A DNA stretch of 17,874 nucleotides, from assembly GCA_002320385.1 (NCBI GenBank), contig DCKN01000019.1, positions 1 through 17,874 of the forward strand, written 5' to 3'. The notes beneath the pieces were generated by a model that saw only the letters and a list, made by a program, of their open reading frames with translations, ran no database searches and had not been told where the DNA came from. Every line of letters begins with the position of its first letter. Position 1 is the first letter of the stretch. A program made the translations under genes and the position numbers. Origin of the DNA: Proteobacteria bacterium UBA1673. GTDB taxonomy: Bacteria; Pseudomonadota; Gammaproteobacteria; Comchoanobacterales; Comchoanobacteraceae. This document shows, piece by piece, positions 1-6,560 of the stretch.

Positions 1-234
1 AGCCAAGGTTTTATTTGGAGCCATCACCAGTGCTGGCCGAGATGTTTGTTGAATCAAGTTTGCCATAGTGAAGGTTTTACCAGAACCAGTCACCCCCAAT
101 AATGTTTGATGCTTTTGATTTTGTTCTAGGCCAAGTTTGAGATGATCAACAACCGACTGTTGAGACTCAGAAATACTAAAGTCTGACTGCAAAAGAAAAT
201 TTTTGGAATCGTTGTGCTCACTATCAGGTGTCAT
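1..234 (-). CDS. uvrB: UvrABC excinuclease subunit B, N-terminal part (runs off left edge)
   Basis: The first 78 residues of UvrB, the helicase-like damage-verification subunit of nucleotide excision repair; it works with UvrA and UvrC on DNA in the cytoplasm. The Walker A block GVTGSGKTFT lies at residues 47-56, preceded by the family's HQTLL, and the fragment ends in the MAPNKTLA block that follows it in UvrB. Both are characteristic of UvrB rather than of other helicases. The chosen ATG at 234 gives an N-terminus about eight residues longer than in E. coli and has no convincing ribosome binding site. An in-frame GTG about 17 codons further upstream is possible, so the start is uncertain. 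The rest of the gene lies outside the window. It is divergent from the aminotransferase gene at 322, an arrangement I recall from several Gammaproteobacteria. Confidence 0.95.
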   Translation of the reverse strand, partial: MTPDSEHNDSKNFLLQSDFSISESQQSVVDHLKLGLEQNQKHQTLLGVTGSGKTFTMANLIQQTSRPALVMAPNKTLA

Positions 235-321
235 CAAGGTATTGTATTTTGGTTTCTGATAAGGTATGTTAGCAATATTTGTCACATATTGCCATCATAG
301 GCATTGATTTTGGAGTAATTT

Positions 322-1533
322 ATGCTGATTTCAGAGCGCTGTCGCAACATCAACCCATCCAAGACGCTTCTCATCGCAGAGCAAGCCGCCGCAATGAGAG
401 AAGCAGGACAGGATATCATTTTTATGAACGCTGGTGAGCCAGACTTTGACACACCATTACACATCAAAGCAGCAGCCATGGAAGGCATTCAAGAAGGCAA
501 CACAAAGTATACGCCTGTAGGTGGAACCATCCAGTTAAAACAAGCCATTGTTGATAAACTCAAACGTGAGAACGAACTTGATTATGAAACGAACGAGGTT
601 ATGGCAACTGCCGGTGCTAAGCAAGCTATTTTTAATGCACTAATGGCTACCGTCAATAAAGGCGATGAAGTAATCATTCAGGCACCCTACTGGACATCCT
701 ATCCCGAGATGATCAAATTAGCAGGTGCTGACCCAGTTATTTTACCAACACACGCTGACAGCAACTTCAAAATCAAATCGCGTCAGCTATCTGATGCAAT
801 CACGCCATTTACCAAAATGATTATTCTTAATAGTCCTAGCAATCCGACTGGTTCTTACTACACCGAAGAAGACCTGCAAATGCTTGCAAACGTTTTGGTT
901 GATCATCCCAAAATTCTGATTCTTTCAGATGATGTCTACGAGAAAATACTTTGGGATCAAGAACAATTTAAAAATATCGTGAATACTGTACCCAGCTTCA
1001 AAAATAGAAGCATTGTCGTCAATGCACTATCGAAGAGTTACGCGATGACAGGCTGGCGCCTTGGCTACGTTGCTGCAAGCGCTCAGATTGTTGAGGCAAT
1101 GACAAAAATACAATCTCAAACCACTTCCAACCCCTGCTCAATCAGCCAGGTCGCTGCAGTAGCGGCATTGAGTAAAAATAGTCAGCAATCTATCGAAGAA
1201 ATGGTTAGCAAATACCACAACCGCTACAACTACGTAGCTGAAAGAATCAGTACATTACCAGGACTAACTTTAAGTGAGGCTAAAGGATCTTTGTACGCGT
1301 TCCCTGATGCAACTGGACTCATTCAAGCACTTAAACTCAAAGACGATATTGAATTGTGTCAATTCTTAATTGAAAAAGCAAAAGTTTCAGTTGTACCTGG
1401 CAGTGCCTTTGGTGCGCCGAATCATATTCGTCTGTCGTACGCAACCTCACGATCGATGATTGAAAAAGCATTTAACCGTATTGAAGCGGCAATTAATGAA
1501 ATCATTCCAAATAATAACGAAACAGAATCATAA
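322..1533 (+). CDS. aspC: Aspartate aminotransferase (class I/II PLP enzyme)
   Basis: A 403-residue pyridoxal-phosphate aminotransferase of the aspartate aminotransferase Ib type, which interconverts aspartate and oxaloacetate with 2-oxoglutarate and glutamate in the cytoplasm. Visible family features are the N-terminal NAGEPDFDTP (36-45), KYTPVGG (62-68), NPTG (174-177), the cofactor-contacting DDVYE (203-207), the Schiff-base lysine K238 in ALSKSYAMTGWRLGY, and the substrate carboxylate arginine R370 in HIRLSYAT. The length is normal for the family. GGAG at 312-315 lies six bases before the ATG and fixes the start. The gene is divergent from uvrB, with 87 bp between them. Substrate specificity within the Ib group (aspartate, or also prephenate or aromatic amino acids) cannot be read from the sequence alone. 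Confidence 0.92.
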   Translation: MLISERCRNINPSKTLLIAEQAAAMREAGQDIIFMNAGEPDFDTPLHIKAAAMEGIQEGNTKYTPVGGTIQLKQAIVDKLKRENELDYETNEVMATAGAKQAIFNALMATVNKGDEVIIQAPYWTSYPEMIKLAGADPVILPTHADSNFKIKSRQLSDAITPFTKMIILNSPSNPTGSYYTEEDLQMLANVLVDHPKILILSDDVYEKILWDQEQFKNIVNTVPSFKNRSIVVNALSKSYAMTGWRLGYVAASAQIVEAMTKIQSQTTSNPCSISQVAAVAALSKNSQQSIEEMVSKYHNRYNYVAERISTLPGLTLSEAKGSLYAFPDATGLIQALKLKDDIELCQFLIEKAKVSVVPGSAFGAPNHIRLSYATSRSMIEKAFNRIEAAINEIIPNNNETES

Positions 1534-1599
1534 AATCTAACGCATACTGCAGTTCAATTGGGATACACACCACGCAGGCCTGCATGCTCACAACAAAAT

Positions 1600-2124
1600 C
1601 TAGTCTTCACAGGGGCTGAATGGCAATGATGAATGATGCAGAAAAATCCTCAGAGCACCATCTTGTCCCATGATATACCCAAAAGTGTATTCAACAGTCG
1701 TTTCAGATTGTGTCGCGTCAACAAAGAAATAACGTCCCATAACAGTGGCTATGTTTTCGTTACAGTAAAATGCATGATTATCAAAATGTATTTTTTTCCA
1801 AGGCATCAGCGCAAAGCCCTTATCCTCAGGAAAATCTGAGTTTCCACCAACAAAATAAGACAACGCCCCGGCCAATGAAGATCGAAACGGCTGAATTCGA
1901 GCTTTAGTTGGTTTAAATTGAACCGTCACGCCCTCATGCCCATAAGCATAGTGCGTCTCTATAAAACGTCGTGTAAAAGAACGATAATCCGAACCAGATT
2001 GCCACAACATACCAATTTCAATAATACGCTCAGCCCAAATATTCTGAGCAGCCAAAATTGCATCTTTAGAAATCATATCACCCTTAATCCAATCCTTAAC
2101 TAGTAAACCTTTTTGCACAGTCAT
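1600..2124 (-). CDS. Small NTF2-like / SnoaL-type protein (CaMKII-association-domain-like)
   Basis: A 174-residue soluble protein with the look of the NTF2-like superfamily, in the branch often labelled SgcJ/EcaC or CaMKII-association-domain-like and sometimes mis-named phosphoribosyl-AMP cyclohydrolase. A helical N-terminus (20-60, AAQNIWAERIIEIGML) is followed by alternating beta-rich segments. It ends with TTVEYTFGY (142-150) and the signature LHHSSLPF (162-169), which closes the cone-shaped fold in that branch. There is no signal peptide or membrane segment. AAGGT lies about eight bases before the ATG. The gene converges on the aminotransferase gene with a 66-bp gap. NTF2-like folds serve as enzymes, binding pockets or oligomerisation modules, and I cannot tell which applies here. 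Family assignment is fairly confident; function is unknown. Confidence 0.72.
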   Translation of the reverse strand: MTVQKGLLVKDWIKGDMISKDAILAAQNIWAERIIEIGMLWQSGSDYRSFTRRFIETHYAYGHEGVTVQFKPTKARIQPFRSSLAGALSYFVGGNSDFPEDKGFALMPWKKIHFDNHAFYCNENIATVMGRYFFVDATQSETTVEYTFGYIMGQDGALRIFLHHSSLPFSPCED

Positions 2125-2182
2125 TATGTTACCTTAATCGGTGATCTATTACCAGTATCAATAACTTATCAGGCCAATCCGC

Positions 2183-2211
2183 ATAATATAAATCATGATA
2201 TTGCCATTCAA
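2183..2211 (-). promoter_or_regulatory. Candidate sigma70 promoter for the NTF2-like gene
   Basis: On the minus strand TTGAAT (-35, 2206-2211) is followed by a 17-bp spacer and TATTAT (-10, 2183-2188). The start would be near 2176, giving a leader of about 50 bases before the ATG at 2124. Judged by eye from consensus only. Confidence 0.5.
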
Positions 2212-2220
2212 TCACAACCA

Positions 2221-2249
2221 CTGACACATTTAAACATGACCGAGATAAT
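2221..2249 (+). promoter_or_regulatory. Candidate sigma70 promoter for the ELM1-family gene
   Basis: CTGACA (-35, 2221-2226), a 17-bp spacer and GATAAT (-10, 2244-2249); each box is one mismatch from consensus. Transcription would start near 2256, leaving an unusually long leader of about 135 bases before the ATG at 2391. It lies just upstream of the divergent candidate promoter at 2183-2211. A perfect TTGACA at 2271-2276 has no matching -10. Confidence 0.5.
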
Positions 2250-2390
2250 CATTCACCAATCAAGATTTTTTTGACAACAGTGGGTATAGACAATTGGGCT
2301 ACCGATGAATGAGCGAACAACCTAGCCCATATAAGTTGCTTACCTTGGTTGTATGTGCAATAGTAAGACAACATAAACATACATTAAACC

Positions 2391-3353
2391 ATGAAAAATC
2401 ATGCATGGTGCATCACTGATGGCAGTGCTGGTATGATCTCGCAATGCATTGGTCTTTGCACAGCTATGGCGCTAGATGGCCAAAACAAAACGGTTGATAT
2501 CAGAAAAGCTTGGAGCATACTACCTTCAGGATGGTACCCCAGCCCAGGATGGGCCATCAAAAACCTCGAACATTTCCCACTCAATCAGTGTCCTAAATAT
2601 GTCATCAGTTGTGGAAGAAGAGCAGTGTATATATCTCTTTATCTAAAATCAAAACTAGGCAGTAATATTGTCACCATCCATATCCAAGATCCTAAAATTA
2701 ATAGCAAGCACTTTGATTATGTCATCGCACCATATCACGACGGCATCTCAGGTAGTAACATCATAAGAAATGAGTTTGCCATCAATCATATCACTCAAGC
2801 AATATTAAAGGATCATCTTGATCGTTATCGTCATCATTTCCAAGAAATTAACAAACCCATTATTCTAGTGACGCTTGGCGGTAAAAATAGACACTTCAGA
2901 TTTGATATTGAAGACATCAATAAAATGTGCGATCTAATCTCAACCACAACAACTCATTTCAACGCACATACTATTATTTTATTTTCTCGAAGAACACCTG
3001 AACGAATCAAATCATTTTGTCATCAACGATTTAGTCAATCGACAAGCATCATCGTTTGGCATGATCCAAACTTTAATCCCTATATAACGCTACTAGCGAT
3101 GGCAACATACATTATTGTAACCAGTGACTCAACGAGTATGATATCGGAGGCGGTTGCAACACAAAAACCGACCTATGTATACCAGCTACCACTCAAAAAA
3201 AGAAAATCAAGAGTCCAATCATTCATCAACCACTTACTGAATAAACAAGTCATTGCAAAACTTCAGTATCCTCTTCCGACGTGCGTACCAGTCACAGTGA
3301 ATGAAACTGAAAAAATTGGGCAAATGCTAATTTCACAGATTAATAAGATCTAA
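2391..3353 (+). CDS. ELM1/DUF1022-family protein (GT-B-like fold, envelope-related role suspected)
   Basis: A 320-residue protein of the bacterial family usually annotated as 'mitochondrial fission ELM1 family' (DUF1022). Matching segments are SCGRRAVYISLYLK (73-86), IQDP (98-101), FDYVIAPYHD (108-117), VTLGGKNRHF (160-169) and the late TSDSTSMISEA (244-254), in the same order as in the family. The last motif resembles the nucleotide-sugar-binding region of GT-B proteins such as MurG, so a glycosyltransferase-like role in the envelope is often suspected; this is not established. No signal peptide is visible. I see no clear ribosome binding site before the ATG, which is odd, but the reading frame begins in the expected place (the N-terminal ITDGSAGMISQ block is near residue 8). 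It stands alone between divergent and convergent neighbours. Confidence 0.82.
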   Translation: MKNHAWCITDGSAGMISQCIGLCTAMALDGQNKTVDIRKAWSILPSGWYPSPGWAIKNLEHFPLNQCPKYVISCGRRAVYISLYLKSKLGSNIVTIHIQDPKINSKHFDYVIAPYHDGISGSNIIRNEFAINHITQAILKDHLDRYRHHFQEINKPIILVTLGGKNRHFRFDIEDINKMCDLISTTTTHFNAHTIILFSRRTPERIKSFCHQRFSQSTSIIVWHDPNFNPYITLLAMATYIIVTSDSTSMISEAVATQKPTYVYQLPLKKRKSRVQSFINHLLNKQVIAKLQYPLPTCVPVTVNETEKIGQMLISQINKI

Positions 3354-3454
3354 CAACAAACGGGCATACCACGCACAATCCTAACAACGTTATGATCCTA
3401 TAAATTGCATCTAATAAACAAACATAAGCAACCTGGCATTGATAAGAAAATTTT

Positions 3455-3472
3455 TGTTGCAACCAAGCAACA
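3455..3472 (-). terminator. Weak hairpin after the 494-residue gene
   Basis: TGTTGC and GCAACA form a six-base-pair stem around a six-base loop, about 46 bp past the stop codon on the minus strand. The following bases are AAAAATTTT rather than a clean T run, so termination here is only possible. Confidence 0.25.
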
Positions 3473-3517
3473 CATCACAGTAATTTGGATAACCAACACA
3501 AACAACTTCAATAAGAT

Positions 3518-5002
3518 TTACGAGCGTTTCCGATCTTCAGAAGAGTCATCGGAAGAATCTTTGGGAGGATCTTTCAATTGTTGATTAACGTTTTGAAGCG
3601 AATCTTTATAGGTCCTCACTGATGCTAACTTTTTAGACGAGTTTTTCTCGTCACGGTCCAGTGCTGATTGGAGATTATGAATAACTTTACTTCGGTAGGA
3701 CTCTCTTGGATGTGAGTTATCATCAGTTTTATCGGATAAGGTACTGACAGGCGTTGTGGCAGACGTTTGTGAGAATGAGTCTTCATCACACATATATAAT
3801 CGATCAGACAATGATAATCCTCGAAATTCACGACTTGAAGACGATGATAACGTACCATCTTCAGGATCAGTCAATCCATCAAAAGAGTCTAGAGTCTGGC
3901 TTGCAAGAGACGATAACTCAGAGGAGGGCGAATTAGGACGAGATCCTGAAATTGATTGCAACAGATTTGCAAATACAGTTTCGCAATGCTCTAAGGTTCC
4001 GGATGACTTGACCTTAGGCATCGCTTGCATATCAATGATCATCACCGATATATCTGGACGAACGGACTTGATTGCATCCTCAATCTTCTGCATCTGTATT
4101 CTGGCATTAGCAGATTGGTAAATACCATTGGCAGTAATCACAGCCATTGTTTTACGCAAATCATTTGGCCCCTCAACGGTAAAAAAACCTGTATTGACTA
4201 CCAGTGATTTATTACGATACCCATCTTTAGGCAAAGATACGTAAATACTTTCTATTGATTCGCAAATTTCATTAATCCATGTAGGCACACAGTCGATACA
4301 AAAAACAGCTTTAGAATCATTTGGCTCACTGGTTCGGCAAAAAAGGTTTCGATCTTTAACACCGACGAGATGTTGCTTACTGGGATTTCTCAAAAAAATA
4401 ACCGACATCCCCTCTCTTCGCGTTGCCAAAGAACAACATTGTGTCAGTGCATTCATAAACCCTTTTGAGGCGGCATATTCAGGACCATGATTACGATCAC
4501 AAAATGTGCTATGCGTATTAATCGATATGAGCTGATAAGGCGATTCCATCGTATTTTTACAAACGGTGAAAGGCGCACTATCGTACGCAACCCCAAGTGA
4601 AGATTGAAGAAAATCCATAAATTGCTCCGACAACAATTCATGTTGATTCTTATAGTTATAAGAAAGACGATCCTCGAGATACTGGGCGCTGTGATCAACA
4701 AAATCAGGATTAATTGGGGATTTTTCAGGACTGTCTTGCACAATTAAAGTACTGGTTTTTTTCCTAGGTGTTTGTAATATCCTCTTAGCATTTGACGCCT
4801 TCTTTCTTAACGGAGTAGATTGATTAGGATGAATATTCTCTTTATTGTCACTAAAGTCCTCACGAGTAGGATTTTTCCACACTTTTTTAGGTGTAACGAA
4901 TGCCGAGTCACCCAATGATGCCTTTTTAGGCTCCTCTGAGCGATCAACAAGTATTTTTTTACCTGAGCCAGGCGGGTCAGGTTTCTTTTTGGGTGCCTTC
5001 AC
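3518..5002 (-). CDS. Unknown protein with KEN box, CDK-type sites, NLS-like cluster and SDR-like core; candidate host-directed effector
   Basis: A 494-residue protein of no family I recognise. Residues 1-100 are low-complexity and basic. They contain four S/T-P-x-K/R sites (T37, T63, T78, S91), a KENIHP KEN box at 54-59, and basic clusters R66-K68, K73-R74 and R80-K82 that resemble a bipartite nuclear localisation signal. Residues about 105-350 look folded. PYQLISINTHS (155-165) followed by YAASKGFMNALTQCC (176-190) and MSVIFLRNP (199-207) has the strand-helix-strand pattern and YxxxK motif of short-chain dehydrogenases. A second stretch, SLVVNTG (266-272) plus Y295 to V320, repeats that pattern without the lysine. 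No GxxxGxG nucleotide-binding motif is visible. Residues 351-494 are Ser-rich and acidic, ending basic. The GTG start at 5002 follows TTAGG and an in-frame stop lies just upstream; the next Met is residue 129. No signal peptide or transmembrane segment. The effector role is inference from host-like motifs. Confidence 0.85.
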   Translation of the reverse strand: MKAPKKKPDPPGSGKKILVDRSEEPKKASLGDSAFVTPKKVWKNPTREDFSDNKENIHPNQSTPLRKKASNAKRILQTPRKKTSTLIVQDSPEKSPINPDFVDHSAQYLEDRLSYNYKNQHELLSEQFMDFLQSSLGVAYDSAPFTVCKNTMESPYQLISINTHSTFCDRNHGPEYAASKGFMNALTQCCSLATRREGMSVIFLRNPSKQHLVGVKDRNLFCRTSEPNDSKAVFCIDCVPTWINEICESIESIYVSLPKDGYRNKSLVVNTGFFTVEGPNDLRKTMAVITANGIYQSANARIQMQKIEDAIKSVRPDISVMIIDMQAMPKVKSSGTLEHCETVFANLLQSISGSRPNSPSSELSSLASQTLDSFDGLTDPEDGTLSSSSSREFRGLSLSDRLYMCDEDSFSQTSATTPVSTLSDKTDDNSHPRESYRSKVIHNLQSALDRDEKNSSKKLASVRTYKDSLQNVNQQLKDPPKDSSDDSSEDRKRS

Positions 5003-5032
5003 ACAATAACCTAATTATTATTCTATTTAAAA

Positions 5033-5061
5033 CGTATAGTACAAATTAGAGAAGATGTCAG
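5033..5061 (-). promoter_or_regulatory. Candidate promoter for the 494-residue gene
   Basis: On the minus strand CTGACA (-35, 5056-5061), 17 bp, then TATACG (-10, 5033-5038). The start near 5026 leaves a leader of about 24 bases to the GTG at 5002, which supports that GTG as the start. It is arranged back to back with the candidate rdgB promoter. Confidence 0.5.
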
Positions 5062-5067
5062 ACATTG

Positions 5068-5097
5068 TTGGTTAAAATGACTGGAAGTTGCTATGAT
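5068..5097 (+). promoter_or_regulatory. Candidate extended -10 promoter for rdgB
   Basis: TTGGTT (5068-5073), an 18-bp spacer and TATGAT (5092-5097), with TG one base upstream of the -10 (TGCTATGAT), an extended -10 element. Predicted start near 5104, about 17 bases before the ATG at 5121. Confidence 0.5.
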
Positions 5098-5120
5098 AGT
5101 AGTATTTTTTGAGAATACGC

Positions 5121-5726
5121 ATGAGCAATATTTTACTTTATTCAGGAAACCAAGGAAAAATTAATGAATTTCAAGAAATTTGTGTCGACAATAGCATACA
5201 GCTAATTCCTGCCAATCAACTGGGCATCACAACAGGTATCGAAGAAACGGGAACCACATTCATTGAGAACGCTATTATCAAAGCAAGGGACGGTGCAAAA
5301 AAATCTAATATGCCATGTATTGCCGATGACTCCGGGTTAATTGTTGATTACCTCAATGGTCAACCAGGTCTCTACTCATCGGAATATGGGGGGAAAAATG
5401 CAACCACAGAAGCTAGAATCACAACGTTACTTCACAACATGAAAGATGCCAAGGGGAGTCAAAGGTCCGCAAGATTCTACTGTTGTTTGGTCTATCTTCG
5501 ATACGAACTTGATCCTCAGCCAATCGTTGCTGAGGGTATTTGCGAGGGATTTATACTAGACAAACCGACCGGAGAAAACGGGTTTGGCTATGATCCCGTT
5601 TTCTTTCATCCACAATACAAAAAATCTCTAGCAACACTACAACTTAAAATAAAACATCAAATCAGCCATCGTGGCATTGCCATTAGACTCATGAAAGAAA
5701 AACTAATCCACCATCATATCATTTAA
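5121..5726 (+). CDS. rdgB: RdgB/HAM1-family dITP/XTP pyrophosphatase
   Basis: Hydrolyses the deaminated purine nucleotides (d)ITP and XTP to monophosphates, keeping them out of DNA and RNA; a cytoplasmic homodimer in known members. With the ATG at 5121 it has 201 residues, normal for the family. The family blocks are all present: YSGNQGKINEF (substrate loop), TGTTFIENAIIKAR, IADDSGL (catalytic acidic pair), GLYSSEYGG, ENGFGYDPVFF, and ISHRG near the C-terminus. The usual L-x-x-E-E-K-N lead-in to ISHR is diverged (TLQLKIKHQISHRG), losing acidic residues but keeping a lysine. A TTG four codons upstream is in frame, but the ATG matches the family N-terminus and sits about nine bases after GAGA. 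The gene is divergent from the effector-like gene. Confidence 0.95.
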   Translation: MSNILLYSGNQGKINEFQEICVDNSIQLIPANQLGITTGIEETGTTFIENAIIKARDGAKKSNMPCIADDSGLIVDYLNGQPGLYSSEYGGKNATTEARITTLLHNMKDAKGSQRSARFYCCLVYLRYELDPQPIVAEGICEGFILDKPTGENGFGYDPVFFHPQYKKSLATLQLKIKHQISHRGIAIRLMKEKLIHHHII

Positions 5727-5836
5727 GAAAAAGCACTTTTCATAAATACGCCAAGGAGCAACCACAGTAATCAAAAAAATCGTCGAGTGAAAAATAGAAA
5801 AAAGCCGAAATATTTGCGAACATACTCAGATATATG

Positions 5837-5845
5837 TGCTATATA
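5837..5845 (+). promoter_or_regulatory. Candidate extended -10 element before the E/P/A/T-tail protein gene
   Basis: TG (5837-5838), one base, then TATATA (5840-5845) forms an extended -10. The only -35-like sequence, TTGCGA at 5814-5819, is 20 bp away, longer than ideal. The start would fall near 5852, just before the strong ribosome binding site. Confidence 0.35.
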
Positions 5846-5875
5846 ACTAAAGTAAGATGATTCAAGGAGATTATT

Positions 5876-6286
5876 ATGGCATCTGATTTTGATAAGCAAC
5901 TCAAAGGTATTTTTAACACTGTGCGTTCAACCATCAACCCCGACTATGCAATTCCAAAGGAAAAAGCAAATGAGCCGATGAATGTTCGCATACAACGCAT
6001 GAAAGATGCATCAGCACAAATAAGCACAAAGCTCAAGGAACTGTCATCAGCGCTATCTGCTTTTAACACAAATCTAAATGCATTAACCGAGGAAGTACAA
6101 CCGTACATTAAGATAGAATCTGAAGGGAATGCGCAAGAAACTGCCCCAACTGGTGAAAGCCAAGCAACTGCGTCGCCAGAAGTGAAGACTGAACCAGCAC
6201 CTACGGAAACAACAGCACAGGCAGAAACTGAAAAACCTGAAGCAACTCCTGAGGCACCAAAAGCAACAGATGAAGATAAAAAATAG
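5876..6286 (+). CDS. Small cytoplasmic protein: helical N-terminus and acidic E/P/A/T-rich tail
   Basis: A 136-residue protein I do not recognise. AAGGAGA ends about six bases before the ATG, a strong ribosome binding site, so the gene is very likely real and probably well translated. Residues 1-80 are predicted mostly helical, with a heptad-like stretch at about 38-75 (IQRMKDASAQISTKLKELSS). Residues 83-136 are low-complexity and made largely of Glu, Thr, Ala and Pro, with repeated short units such as KTEPAPTET and TEKPEATPEA, and end DEDKK. There is no signal peptide or transmembrane segment. The layout suggests a short oligomerising coiled coil with a disordered acidic tail, as in some nucleoid- or chaperone-associated proteins, but that is only a structural analogy. 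It lies between rdgB and tRNA-Asn, 149 bp after rdgB, and probably has its own promoter. Confidence 0.8.
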   Translation: MASDFDKQLKGIFNTVRSTINPDYAIPKEKANEPMNVRIQRMKDASAQISTKLKELSSALSAFNTNLNALTEEVQPYIKIESEGNAQETAPTGESQATASPEVKTEPAPTETTAQAETEKPEATPEAPKATDEDKK

Positions 6287-6362
6287 TTAAGTGTTGTCTA
6301 CTGCAAGGTTTACCCAGCACGAGGCACTAGTCACGCTGAGACTATCATAAAGCTTTGGTCAT

Positions 6363-6382
6363 CTTGATGTGATCATATCAAG
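6363..6382. repeat. Imperfect 20-bp dyad between the E/P/A/T-tail gene and tRNA-Asn
   Basis: CTTGATGTGATCATATCAAG is palindromic at 18 of 20 positions (arms CTTGAT/ATCAAG, centre TGATCA). There is no T run on either side, so it reads more like a protein-binding dyad than a terminator. Function unknown. Confidence 0.4.
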
Positions 6383-6448
6383 CAGTGATGGAGGTCACAA
6401 AGCCCACGGGCAGTATCGTCAAACAAGGGGGACATCTATTCAAAGGAA

Positions 6449-6521
6449 CTCCCCGGGACGGGCTCGAACCGCCGACCCAATGGTTAACAGCCATTTGCTC
6501 TACCGACTGAGCTACCGGGGA
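6449..6521 (-). tRNA. tRNA-Asn (anticodon GUU), CCA not encoded
   Basis: A 73-base cloverleaf on the minus strand. The acceptor stem is TCCCCGG with CCGGGGA, the D arm contains TAGCTCAGTCGGTAGAGC, the anticodon stem AATGG/CCATT encloses loop CTGTTAA with anticodon GTT, and the T arm is GGCGG-TTCGAGC-CCGTC. The discriminator base is G, as in E. coli tRNA-Asn. The next genomic bases are TTC, so the 3' CCA must be added by tRNA nucleotidyltransferase. It lies 35 bp after the stop of the lipoprotein gene on the same strand and has its own promoter. Confidence 0.95.
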
Positions 6522-6531
6522 ATGTGAAGCT

Positions 6532-6560
6532 ATTGTACTTAAGTTAGGGATTAAGGTCAA
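6532..6560 (-). promoter_or_regulatory. sigma70 promoter of tRNA-Asn
   Basis: On the minus strand TTGACC (-35, 6555-6560), exactly 17 bp, then TACAAT (-10, 6532-6537). The -10 ends ten bases before the mature tRNA 5' end. The -35 overlaps the TGA stop codon of the lipoprotein gene (6557-6559), so the two features share bases. Confidence 0.75.

Noticed and set aside
1574..1583. GCAGGCCTGC palindrome between the aminotransferase and NTF2-like genes
   Set aside because: Only ten bases, no loop and no T tract; too short to separate from chance.
2271..2299. Perfect TTGACA as a promoter for the ELM1-family gene
   Set aside because: No acceptable -10 at 16-18 bp; the CTGACA/GATAAT pair at 2221-2249 is better.
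3756..4121. A 121-codon open frame on the plus strand opposite the effector-like gene
   Set aside because: It lies wholly antisense to a long gene that has its own start signal and a structured product; its translation has no recognisable domain and no ribosome binding site.
6402..6411. GCCC-AC-GGGC hairpin downstream of tRNA-Asn
   Set aside because: A four-base-pair stem with only TTT after it on the minus strand is too weak to call a terminator.
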